Notes: a model not told the origin generated them from the letters alone. A stretch of 8,351 bases of DNA from Candidatus Albibeggiatoa sp. nov. BB20 (GCA_016744725.1 JADGDW010000177.1:1-8351); one strand, 5' to 3'. Shown: positions 1 through 5,712, counted from the stretch's first letter. Numbers and translations: made by a program.

Positions 1-360
1 ACAACATCATTCAAAGCTTCCATTAACTTCTTATGGCTACGACTACCATATAAGCGAGCAGAAAATACGGTGATGATTTCCAATACATCTTGAGCTAACT
101 CTTCCTCAAAACTGGGTTGTTTACCTTGGTGAATAATGATAATTTCTATATTCTGCTTTTCGCATAAACTAAATATTAATTCTGCTCCAAATCGTAATAA
201 TCTATCTTTATGAGTTAATACTATAGTCAATTCTATCTTAAGTGTGAGGACTGGTAGTCCTGAAATTCTTTAAATATTAATTACTTATTAAAAATAAGGG
301 CTGCCAGTCCTGTATCACTTTAAAGTAAAATGACTATAGCTTCTATTTCATAGGCAAAAC
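1..360 (-). pseudogene. tnpA: IS607-family serine recombinase (TnpA) fragment, interrupted
   Basis: This is the C-terminal part of an IS607-type transposase, a serine recombinase that cuts and rejoins DNA for its element. The minus strand reads IVLTHKDRLLRFGAEL, then EIIIIHQGKQPSFEEELAQD and VFSARLYGSRSHKKL, all hallmark stretches of this family, and runs off the left edge of the window. The N-terminal MerR-like helix-turn-helix and the catalytic serine motif (YARVSS-like) are missing. The frame is broken at 221-339 by a small inverted-repeat element. If that insert is removed and one CTATAG is kept, the frame continues into bases 340-360 and reads YEIEAIVLTHKDRLL, which fits the family. Further upstream (above 360) the frame gives nothing recognisable, so the gene was probably already 5'-truncated. 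No tnpB is visible; it would lie beyond the left edge. The family call is secure and the gene is surely dead. Confidence 0.85.
221..339. mobile_element. 119-bp MITE-like element inside the IS607 tnpA
   Basis: The ends are perfect inverted copies: CTATAGTCA at 221-229 and TGACTATAG at 331-339. The inversion continues imperfectly inward for about 43 bases per side, through AAGTG and AGGACTGG(T/C)AG(T/C)CCT, so almost the whole element can fold into a hairpin. It has no coding capacity, the hallmark of a miniature inverted-repeat element moved by a transposase elsewhere. The outer hexamer CTATAG is itself a palindrome, so the target duplication could be CTATAG, TATA or TA; the sequence alone cannot separate these. 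Keeping one CTATAG restores the host reading frame, which favours insertion into a previously continuous tnpA segment. The TA-containing ends suggest an IS630/Tc1-like mobiliser, but this is only a guess. Confidence 0.75.
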
Positions 361-412
361 TAACTTGAGGAGATAGAGGCAAGAAAAATGAGTAACAAAA
401 ATATTACGACTT

Positions 413-2101
413 CTATTCGCGCGGTTCTGTTAAATGTGCATAAGGTGGAATGGTTTGTAAACGGGCATCCTCAACTGGCATACCCACTGTAAAATGATAA
501 ATACTCTGTAAACTATGATTTTTAATCCCTAGCACTTCATGAACAGCATCATCGAAAAAGCAGCCAATACCAGTGCCTCGCATCCCAGCTGCTTCCGCTT
601 CTAAATATAAAATTTGGCCAATAATACCTGCTTCCCAAAATAAACGCCGATAAGCCCAAGTTTCAGCTTGTATATGATCCTCAAATTCAGCCAACATGCC
701 TAAACTAAATGCACTGTGTGAGGCAATATTTTGATGGCAAGATAAACGCTGTGCTGCATTTTGTGCATTGGCACTGACCAAATGATAAAACGCTAAATGT
801 TCAGGACAAGAATCAGGTTTTTGCCAAGTAAATTTTTCGTGTTGCAACTGCTGTTTCAATGTCTCTACCGCAGCATCATGACGCGCTAAAATATATAAGC
901 CATTAGCTAAGCCATCAACTCGATGTACAAAAAAGATCAAATGTAAACGGGGCTGCGATTTAAAGACATCCCAAAAATGTGAACCTTCACGTGGCAACGT
1001 ACAATCTAGCATCCGATAAAAATGATCTAAACCTAAAATGCTTTTTCCATCAAACTGCTGAGCACTACGGCGTTGTCGAATCAATTGAGCCGCTTGAATA
1101 TCAGCAATAGGTGGCAATGCAGGTAATGCTGGTGCTAAATATTTTTCTTCCTCAGTCACAGGCTTTTTAGTGATCTCAATCGTTTTATCAATCGTTGGCC
1201 ATTCATAATGATGCTTTGGATCAAGTAAATTGGCTTTGCCTTGCCATTGAATGGTTTGCATCACGGGGGCTAAATGTTCTCCACTACAAACGCAAGTATT
1301 TGCCTGTTGTTGAGTTTGAATTAATAAAACGGTTTCAGGGATTTCAATCTCATTACTATGAAAATCATCGGTTTGATTCAAGCCTAATAATTGGGCAATT
1401 TCAGCATCTGACCAACTGGGCAATACACTGGCTTTCCAACCGAAACAGGCTGCTGCATAACGTACTGCTGCAATGGCATGACCTACATCATGCTGACAAT
1501 AACGAAAAGCCCGCTCACCATATTTCCATGCTTCACGCCAAGGAATCGAACTTAAACCAATTAAAAAATGATTTGAGGATAAAATAGGTTGCAACTGCTG
1601 TGAATCTGCAAAAATCCCCCGTTGTTCCAAAATATGATGTTCACTCACATAATGGTACACAGCAACCTTTAAATCATCCATATCATCAGTAATCACATAA
1701 GCCTCTGTTGGATGTAAATTGCCGCTGGATGGATTACAACGCAATGGCCAGCGTGAATCATCAAACTGTTTCCATGCAGATAAGCCAAATGCCAGTTCTA
1801 ATAAACCAGATAAATTTTTTAAACTTAATGGGAAAATATTTTTAGGTTCAGTATATAAATCATCGAATTGGACATTTATTTTATCCGCAACTAAAGGCAG
1901 CTCAATCTGTTTTGCACCTTCATAATAACGAAAACCGCTAGGCTGTTGTTCCCAGTCAATATGCTCAGGACCATTAGCATAACGCTCAAAATGATGTTTA
2001 GTTTGATTGTGATAAGCCATCACAAGGTCAAAATGGCTAGGCATGTTTTGATTTGGCATATTTGCAGGTCGCATTTGTGAGCAGCAGGCATCCTTTCCCA
2101 C
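413..2101 (-). CDS. SagB/ThcOx-type dehydrogenase, double nitroreductase domain
   Basis: An FMN-dependent oxidoreductase of the nitroreductase fold, in the SagB/ThcOx group. Family members oxidise azolines in peptide biosynthesis, but many stand-alone copies have unknown substrates. Domain one covers about residues 28-270: the opening AYHNQTKH, the FMN-site motif RCNPSSGNLHPTEAY (121-135) and RAFRYCQHDVGHAIAAVRYA (197-216). Domain two covers about 335-545: IRQRRSAQQFDG (341-352) and the helix FWEAGIIGQILYLEAEAAGM (488-507) followed by RGTGIGCFFDD. At 562 residues it is a full-length tandem-domain form. There is no signal peptide or membrane segment, so it should be cytoplasmic. The listed start is a GTG 11 bases after the stop of the upstream gene and has no clear ribosome site; ATGs at residues 10, 15, 20 and 28 are alternatives, so the first about 27 residues are doubtful. 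No precursor peptide, YcaO or lantibiotic-type partner is nearby, so a peptide-modifying role is not supported here. Confidence 0.88.
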   Translation of the reverse strand: MGKDACCSQMRPANMPNQNMPSHFDLVMAYHNQTKHHFERYANGPEHIDWEQQPSGFRYYEGAKQIELPLVADKINVQFDDLYTEPKNIFPLSLKNLSGLLELAFGLSAWKQFDDSRWPLRCNPSSGNLHPTEAYVITDDMDDLKVAVYHYVSEHHILEQRGIFADSQQLQPILSSNHFLIGLSSIPWREAWKYGERAFRYCQHDVGHAIAAVRYAAACFGWKASVLPSWSDAEIAQLLGLNQTDDFHSNEIEIPETVLLIQTQQQANTCVCSGEHLAPVMQTIQWQGKANLLDPKHHYEWPTIDKTIEITKKPVTEEEKYLAPALPALPPIADIQAAQLIRQRRSAQQFDGKSILGLDHFYRMLDCTLPREGSHFWDVFKSQPRLHLIFFVHRVDGLANGLYILARHDAAVETLKQQLQHEKFTWQKPDSCPEHLAFYHLVSANAQNAAQRLSCHQNIASHSAFSLGMLAEFEDHIQAETWAYRRLFWEAGIIGQILYLEAEAAGMRGTGIGCFFDDAVHEVLGIKNHSLQSIYHFTVGMPVEDARLQTIPPYAHLTEPRE

Positions 2102-2112
2102 TACTAATAATT

Positions 2113-2703
2113 TTAATGAATGATAGCTTTACCTTGTTTATCAACAGAGTATCCAGCTATTGGAGTTGCTTGGGTATACTTGTTTAAGCATTGTCGTGCA
2201 TGATGGCTACCTATATCAGACCATAATTCCATCGCTTCTAAAGGCTCTAAACTGGGTATATCTAAATGCACCTCACGGGTGGCATGTAAGACATCCATAA
2301 GCACCACAAAATGCTGAGCTAAATCATCAAATAATTCAGCTTTCAGTTTGCTAGAAGTTGTGGCTAAAATTGAATAAGCATTGACACCCATATCAACATA
2401 ATAACGCATTTTAACTCGTCTACGCTGAGCCAATCGTGGAAATAAACCAACAGATAACAAACATTTATCACCTAGAGTTTGTAAACAATCTTCTTGATGA
2501 TGGCCTGTGGCTTCTAAACTATGTAGATATTCCAGTGCAACGATAGTATCAACTAAATGGGCTTTTTTAGTGTAACGCATCAGTAAAAACACTAAATAGC
2601 TTTGTAAAGTTTCTCCTAAATGAGTGTGGCAAGTTTGCTCAGCATCACAAATTAAAGTGTGCCATTGCGCCGTTTCCGAGGAATTTAAGACCAAGCTGTC
2701 CAT
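2113..2703 (-). CDS. Unrecognised conserved-looking protein, 196 aa
   Basis: I cannot assign a function. The start is ATG at 2703, because GGAGGG sits 5 bases upstream; the frame can be opened five codons further at a TTG, but that would place the ribosome site inside the gene. The protein is soluble, mostly helical in appearance, and rich in His and Cys. Its most family-like stretch is LGDKCLLSVGLFPRLAQRRR followed by VKMRYYVDMGVNAY, which I have the impression of seeing in uncharacterised proteobacterial proteins of about 200 residues, without a domain name. It carries no signal peptide or transmembrane segment. It is followed after 11 bases by the SagB-type dehydrogenase and was probably transcribed with it, so the two may share a pathway; this is inference from spacing only. 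Confidence 0.8.
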   Translation of the reverse strand: MDSLVLNSSETAQWHTLICDAEQTCHTHLGETLQSYLVFLLMRYTKKAHLVDTIVALEYLHSLEATGHHQEDCLQTLGDKCLLSVGLFPRLAQRRRVKMRYYVDMGVNAYSILATTSSKLKAELFDDLAQHFVVLMDVLHATREVHLDIPSLEPLEAMELWSDIGSHHARQCLNKYTQATPIAGYSVDKQGKAIIH

Positions 2704-2708
2704 AATCA

Positions 2709-2714
2709 CCCTCC
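2709..2714 (-). promoter_or_regulatory. Strong ribosome binding site deciding the start at 2703
   Basis: The minus strand reads GGAGGG, then five bases (TGATT), then ATG. This near-perfect Shine-Dalgarno match is the best in the left half of the window and fixes the start of the 196-residue protein. Confidence 0.8.
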
Positions 2715-2718
2715 ACAA

Positions 2719-2892
2719 GTTTAAATAGATAATATGACATAAAGCATTTTTTACGCCTCTTTTAAAAACCTATTACGCTAAAAATGTAAAACTATCTGTA
2801 TACTGATATGCTAAAAGGTAGATTTTTAAAGATAAATTGAAGCTTATCTATGAAAAATATGGAAATGTTCAACTTAAAATAAAGAATAGAAA
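2719..2892. other. Gene-less AT-rich upstream region
   Basis: I find no open frame of meaning here. The region lies between the start of the 196-residue protein and the end of an IS1 relic, so it should carry the promoter for the two-gene unit below it. A TATTAT at about 2730-2735 on the minus strand could be a -10 box, but I see no convincing -35 partner and do not claim one. Confidence 0.3.
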
Positions 2893-3160
2893 TTAGGGGT
2901 GAAATAATACAATTGTAAGATTGGTGGCAATGAACCAAAGCATTCTATTTAAAAAGGAAAGTTTTACAAATAAGCTTGGAAATACTTTGTAAGGTGAGTC
3001 TTAATTACTTGACTGTATCTCTGTATTTATTGATTTTATTATCTGTAAGATAATAAAATTTAAAGGATATGCACCAACATAGGTTTCATAATAATCGGTA
3101 CATATGCCATATATTATCGACAACAGGTGCTAATGAATCCCATAATGCCTTTGCAAGCTA
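2893..3160 (-). pseudogene. Degenerate IS1-family transposase remnant (C-terminal part)
   Basis: Three stretches on the minus strand, in three register shifts, follow the order of an IS1-type DDE transposase C-terminus. First, LAKALWDSLAPVVDNIWHM (3157 to 3101) resembles the AKALWDSLP-like segment. Next, after a one-base shift, TDYYETYVGAYPL (3099 to 3061) resembles the TDFWEAYxxxLP-like stretch. Then, beyond an AT palindrome, RLTLQSISKLICKTFLFK (about 3002 to 2949) resembles NNTLRQRISRLVRKTLSFSK, and LWFIATNLTI leads to a TAA at 2893-2895. The N-terminal half is absent and no inverted ends are clear. The remnant is plainly non-functional. Each piece alone is weak; the ordered set is what supports the call. 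Confidence 0.6.
3033..3059. repeat. Perfect 11-bp inverted repeat, 5-base loop
   Basis: ATTTTATTATC (3033-3043), loop TGTAA, and GATAATAAAAT (3049-3059) form a perfect but entirely AT-dominated stem. It interrupts the IS1 remnant between its TDYYETY and TLQSISK stretches, where the transposase should be continuous. It could be a small inserted palindrome. It lacks the GC-rich stem of a Rho-independent terminator. Confidence 0.6.
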
Positions 3161-3247
3161 TTTGCGACAATTGGGGTTTTCTCAATTTAAAATTGAACTG
3201 ATGTCTTGCATTAAAATCATAAATTTATAAAGCATAATTGGCGTATT

Positions 3248-4045
3248 CTATTTATTCCAAGCTGCTAAAAATTCGGTTAAATGCATCTTATCAGTTTTTT
3301 CTAAAAATTCACGCACTTTCTCACATTCCTGTTCATATATTTCAGGGCTAATATGTCCACGCATCATTTCAAAACGTAAATAGACTAAAAATGTATTTAA
3401 TACATCGGTTTCACAATAATCTCGGATTTTTTGAATCCCACCCTCTAAGTAAGTATCCCATACTTTATCGCCACTCATACCCATTTTGCCGGGGAATCCC
3501 AACATACTAGCAATTTCATCTAAAGACGCAAATGCGCCAGGCTGATAATTAGCCAATTTATCCATAATATCAACGTGATGTGCACCATAACGATACGCAT
3601 AGTTGACTTTCCAATAATGGCTAGCATTGATTCCATATTTTAAAGCACGGTAATTTAATACGGGCAAATCAAATCCGCCACCATTCCAAGAGACTAACGT
3701 TAAACTAGGCTGCGCGCTGGCATATTTATTAATTGCACCGAAAAACTGCCGTACTAAATCTTGCTCTGAACTTTCCGCATTGCCCAGTGACAACACTTCT
3801 AAGGTATCTTTCTTTTCACCTTTAAAATGTCCGTTGAATCGAAATACGCCTGAAATCGCAACAATTTTCTGTAAATGCAGTTTTACCATTTCTACTGGAC
3901 GTTCTAGTTTACGATTGCGCTCATAGAGCATCACCCGCTCAACCCCTTTAGGGTCTAATTCGGCCATCTCATCAGGATGGCCATATAAATGCCGACCTGT
4001 TTCAACATCGGGCACAGTTTCTATATCAAAAACAAATACATTCAT
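3248..4045 (-). CDS. Predicted 3'-5' exonuclease, PolB-like (DNA_pol_B_exo2 type)
   Basis: A stand-alone 3'-5' exonuclease of the DnaQ-like (RNase H) fold, related to the proofreading domain of family B DNA polymerases. The metal-binding residues can be read directly: Exo I is FDIET with D7 and E9, Exo II is SWNGGGFDLPVLNYRAL with D126, and Exo III is DYCETDVLNTFLVYLR with Y210 and D214. The 265-residue length is usual for the family, and no polymerase domain is attached. It should be cytoplasmic and act on single-stranded DNA ends in repair or replication clean-up, though the exact role of these stand-alone enzymes is not well known. ATG at 4045 is the only reasonable start; no strong ribosome site precedes it. 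It sits alone between an IS1 relic and the mini-gene row. Confidence 0.92.
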   Translation of the reverse strand: MNVFVFDIETVPDVETGRHLYGHPDEMAELDPKGVERVMLYERNRKLERPVEMVKLHLQKIVAISGVFRFNGHFKGEKKDTLEVLSLGNAESSEQDLVRQFFGAINKYASAQPSLTLVSWNGGGFDLPVLNYRALKYGINASHYWKVNYAYRYGAHHVDIMDKLANYQPGAFASLDEIASMLGFPGKMGMSGDKVWDTYLEGGIQKIRDYCETDVLNTFLVYLRFEMMRGHISPEIYEQECEKVREFLEKTDKMHLTEFLAAWNK

Positions 4046-4054
4046 GTCAGTTTT

Positions 4055-4110
4055 CAGTTATTAAGGAATTAGCTTAGAAAATAATTATCAATTATCAGTT
4101 AGGAATTAGC
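4055..4110. repeat. Short direct repeats, CAGTTA...AGGAATTAGC type
   Basis: CAGTTATTAAGGAATTAGC (4055-4073) recurs without the TTA as CAGTTAGGAATTAGC (4096-4110). Between them runs AATTATCAATTATCA, a tandem of an ATTATCA heptamer. The same ATTATCA motif reappears at 5642-5664. These look like low-complexity intergenic repeats rather than a binding site. Confidence 0.55.
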
Positions 4111-4169
4111 AATATGCATTTAAATAAATTTTATACGTTTGCCTCTCATTTTCATAATTTACCCCTACC

Positions 4170-4331
4170 CTATCTAATCAAAAAGTGTTTATCTATTTCT
4201 TGTAAAGCTTTTTCAGCCTCATATATCTCTAAATCAAGTAAGCGTTCGTATATATCTAACCCTTGATCTTGAAATTTTGGTAGGCGTTGTAATGCCTGTG
4301 CTATATGGATAACACTAGAGTCAGATAACAT
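4170..4331 (-). CDS. Small hypothetical protein, 53 aa
   Basis: An open frame from ATG at 4331 to TAG, encoding a Leu/Ile- and Glu-rich, probably all-helical peptide (start MLSDSSVIHIAQALQRL, end EKALQEIDKHFLIR). It has no recognisable domain and no good ribosome site, and starts 10 bases after the stop of the preceding mini-gene. It is the last member of the minus-strand row that begins with parD. It may be a remnant tail of a larger protein. Coding status rests on position, orientation and amphipathic composition only. Confidence 0.45.
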   Translation of the reverse strand: MLSDSSVIHIAQALQRLPKFQDQGLDIYERLLDLEIYEAEKALQEIDKHFLIR

Positions 4332-4341
4332 CTAATGATGA

Positions 4342-4509
4342 TTAGATTTGCTCAAGATAGGCATTACAAACTTTATAAATAATTTCTGTGTTTGATTGTG
4401 TATATCCTAGTAAAGCATTTATTTCTAACAAGTTATTTAGAGATTCAAATGTTAAGTGATTTAAGCATAATGCCTCTAGCATCTGAATCGTATATTTATC
4501 CATAATCAT
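4342..4509 (-). CDS. Small hypothetical protein, 55 aa, coupled by ATGA overlap
   Basis: Starts MIMDKYTIQMLEALCLN and ends CNAYLEQI. Its ATG at 4509 shares ATGA with the TGA stop of the truncated MPYTMDD gene upstream, the arrangement of translational coupling. A second in-frame ATG lies at 4503. The composition is helical and acidic to neutral, with no known domain and no membrane segment. I do not recognise it. Confidence 0.45.
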   Translation of the reverse strand: MIMDKYTIQMLEALCLNHLTFESLNNLLEINALLGYTQSNTEIIYKVCNAYLEQI

Positions 4510-4604
4510 GTTATTGCATATCTTTGCAACACTTCATCAGCAGAAAGCACATGTAGATTTTCGCTAACATAGTCACGCCTGAAATCATCCATTGTGTAAG
4601 GCAT
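4506..4604 (-). CDS. MPYTMDD mini-protein, copy 3, truncated (32 aa)
   Basis: The third tandem copy begins MPYTMDDFRRDYVSENLHVL and continues SADEVLQRY, then ends at AIT and a TGA. Copies 1 and 2 instead run on through a PEMLRTFLEQLENQKK-type tail. The first 29 residues match copies 1 and 2 closely, with VH changed to RR at positions 9-10 and SP to SA at 21-22. Loss of the tail makes this a broken or drifting copy. It begins 2 bases after the stop of copy 2 and overlaps the next mini-gene by ATGA. Confidence 0.6.
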   Translation of the reverse strand: MPYTMDDFRRDYVSENLHVLSADEVLQRYAIT

Positions 4605-4606
4605 CT

Positions 4607-4810
4607 CTATTTCTTATATTTTTTCTGATTTTCCAATTGTTCTAAAAAGGTTCGAAGCATTTCAGGAGAATATCTTTGCAATACTTCATCAGGCGACAAC
4701 CCTTCTAAGCGTTTTTCAGGAGAATATCTTTGTAATACTTCGTCAGGCGAAAGCACATGTAAGTTTTCGCTAACGTAATCATGTACAAAATCGTCCATTG
4801 TGTAAGGCAT
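4607..4810 (-). CDS. MPYTMDD mini-protein, copy 2, with internal repeat (67 aa)
   Basis: The same head as copy 1 (MPYTMDDFVHDYVSENLHVL) is followed by SPDEVLQRYSPEKRLEGL and then again SPDEVLQRYSPEMLRTFL, ending ENQKKYKK. The extra 54 bases relative to copy 1 are an in-frame duplication of one 18-residue unit. The (L)SPDEVLQRY / SPEKRLEGL phrasing resembles the LSPEERLxGL repeats found at the C-termini of Rpn-like nuclease/transposase and related proteins in cyanobacteria and large sulfur bacteria; that comparison is from memory. The product is highly charged, helical and soluble. It begins 2 bases after the stop of copy 1, whose end supplies AAGGA as ribosome site. Confidence 0.65.
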   Translation of the reverse strand: MPYTMDDFVHDYVSENLHVLSPDEVLQRYSPEKRLEGLSPDEVLQRYSPEMLRTFLEQLENQKKYKK

Positions 4811-4812
4811 CT

Positions 4813-4962
4813 CTATTCCTTAGATTTTTTCTGATTTTCCAATTGTTCTAAAAAGGTTCGGAGCATTTCAGGAAAATATCTTTGCAATACCTCATCAGGT
4901 GAAAGCACATGTAAGTTTTCGCTGACGTAATCGTGTACAAAATCGTCCATCGTATAAGGCAT
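4813..4962 (-). CDS. MPYTMDD mini-protein, copy 1 (49 aa)
   Basis: Head MPYTMDDFVHDYVSENLHVL, one SPDEVLQRY unit (here followed by FPEMLRTFLEQLENQ) and a Lys-rich end. ATG at 4962 is chosen because AAGGAG lies 5 bases upstream. The frame, however, stays open for 44 more codons to a TTG at 5094, and that extension looks protein-like, so the gene may be the tail of a longer protein. Function is unknown; the SPDEVLQRY/SPE phrasing hints at the C-terminal tail of Rpn-like proteins. It follows parE on the same strand and may be co-transcribed with the toxin-antitoxin pair. Confidence 0.65.
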   Translation of the reverse strand: MPYTMDDFVHDYVSENLHVLSPDEVLQRYFPEMLRTFLEQLENQKKSKE

Positions 4963-5094
4963 GACAGCTCCTTTTTGCTTATAAAATTCATAGAGTTGAT
5001 TAAGTATAGCTCTATCATGTTCTGAGTGCCAGTTGTAGTTCTGACCACCATACACAAAACCTACAGCCAGAATGGCTATGCTGGTTTTCACCAA
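4963..5094 (-). other. In-frame 5' extension of copy 1, possible remnant of a larger gene
   Basis: Forty-four codons in frame with copy 1, from TTG (5094) or GTG (5091), encode a hydrophobic opening (KTSIAILAVGFVYGGQN) and then SEHDRAILNQLYEFYKQKGA. Neither start has a good ribosome site, and a TAA lies just upstream. It could be a genuine N-terminus, or what is left of a longer protein of which MPYTMDD is the natural C-terminal tail. The second reading would explain why the downstream copies start exactly at the MPYTMDD methionine. Confidence 0.4.
4968..4973 (-). promoter_or_regulatory. Ribosome binding site of MPYTMDD copy 1
   Basis: AAGGAG on the minus strand, 5 bases before ATG at 4962. 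It sits inside the upstream open frame and supports independent translation of the 49-residue product. Confidence 0.6.
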
Positions 5095-5107
5095 GTTTCT
5101 TTAAAAT

Positions 5108-5392
5108 TTAAAACAACTTATCAATATCACGCGCTGTATTCAAAACACGAATAATTTCTACATTATCAGAAGTAATGCGATAAAAAATAACATGATTTTG
5201 TACTGGGAAACTACGCAATCCTGTTGCTAATTCATCACGCTGTCGTCCTAGAAATGGGTTTTCCCCTAAAGTGTGACATTTATTCATTAATACTTGCAAA
5301 ACACGAGTGGCAGCAGGCGGGTTATTTTCAGCGATATACTCCCAAATTGTATCCAAATCATCATGCGCAATTGAGGTAAATTTAAGACTCAT
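5108..5392 (-). CDS. parE: ParE/RelE-family toxin
   Basis: The toxin half of a type II toxin-antitoxin pair. At 94 residues it has the usual length and layout: N-terminal helices with AHDDLDTIWEYIAENNPPAA, the central LGENPFLGRQRDEL, and the C-terminal strands GLRSFPVQNHVIFYRI and VEIIRVLNTARDID, which form the RelE/ParE fold. ParE members poison DNA gyrase and RelE members cut mRNA on ribosomes; the LR-F-V--HVIFYRI style fits the ParE branch better, but the target is not proven. Its ATG overlaps the antitoxin stop as ATGA, so the two are translationally coupled. Confidence 0.93.
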   Translation of the reverse strand: MSLKFTSIAHDDLDTIWEYIAENNPPAATRVLQVLMNKCHTLGENPFLGRQRDELATGLRSFPVQNHVIFYRITSDNVEIIRVLNTARDIDKLF

Positions 5393-5610
5393 TGAGCTAA
5401 AGTTATTTTTTTATTGATTGATTCAAAAACATGTTCTGCATCAATTAAGTCTCCACGGTCTGCTTGTTCAATACCTACTTGAATGTCCGCTTTTAACTTA
5501 CCCATTAAACACAACGCATCATTGACCAATTCATCTATTGAGCGATAACGCCCAGACTGTAATGATTGTTGTACAAAAGCTTCTGCCTGTGAGTTTAAAG
5601 TAATGTTCAT
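5389..5610 (-). CDS. parD: ParD-family antitoxin
   Basis: A 73-residue antitoxin with an N-terminal ribbon-helix-helix DNA-binding domain (MNITLNSQAEAFVQQSLQSG, then RYRSIDELVNDALCLM) and a C-terminal toxin-binding tail (IQVGIEQADRGDLIDAEHVF). The start is ATG at 5610, where family proteins begin and where AAAGGA lies 9 bases upstream; the longer TTG start at 5643 only adds 11 unrelated residues. As in other such pairs it should neutralise the toxin and repress the operon. TGATAATTG is repeated with a 15-base period just upstream, a possible operator, although similar ATTATCA repeats occur elsewhere in the window. Confidence 0.92.
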   Translation of the reverse strand: MNITLNSQAEAFVQQSLQSGRYRSIDELVNDALCLMGKLKADIQVGIEQADRGDLIDAEHVFESINKKITLAQ

Positions 5611-5641
5611 CAGTGATAGTCCTTTGTATAAAGGTAAGTTC

Positions 5642-5709
5642 AATTATCAGTAGACAATTATCAAGTTTGAGTGCTTTTTGTTAATTGGTCATTGCTAATT
5701 GTCAATTGA
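5642..5709. repeat. AT-rich short repeats upstream of parD
   Basis: AATTATCA occurs at 5642-5649 and 5657-5664, 15 bases apart, followed by loosely related AATTGGTCA and AATTGTCAATTGA. This resembles the heptamer-type low-complexity repeats at 4082-4098. It may double as the parDE operator region, but I cannot show that. Confidence 0.45.
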
Positions 5710-5712
5710 TTT

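Noticed and set aside
1195..1587. Open frame on the plus strand, 130 codons
   Set aside because: It lies wholly antisense to the SagB-type dehydrogenase, which has clear domain motifs; the plus-strand translation has none.
1719..1925. Open frame on the plus strand, 68 codons
   Set aside because: Antisense shadow of the SagB-type dehydrogenase N-terminal domain.
2704..2718. TTG start five codons upstream for the 196-residue protein
   Set aside because: The strong GGAGGG lies between it and the ATG, so the ATG at 2703 is the better start.
3033..3059. The 11-bp stem as a Rho-independent terminator for the exonuclease gene
   Set aside because: The stem is almost all A/T and the loop-T-run layout is wrong; it also sits about 190 bases past the stop codon inside an IS relic.
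3182..3196. 15-base palindrome TCAATTTAAAATTGA as an operator
   Set aside because: The arms are entirely AT-biased, expected by chance in such sequence, and match no regulator site I know.
3100..3230. Plus-strand reading STTGANESHNAFASYL... as a small protein
   Set aside because: It has no start or ribosome site and is explained as the complement of the IS1 transposase remnant.
4848..5057. Overlapping minus-strand frame, 69 codons
   Set aside because: Out-of-frame shadow of MPYTMDD copy 1, which is supported by paralogues and a good ribosome site.
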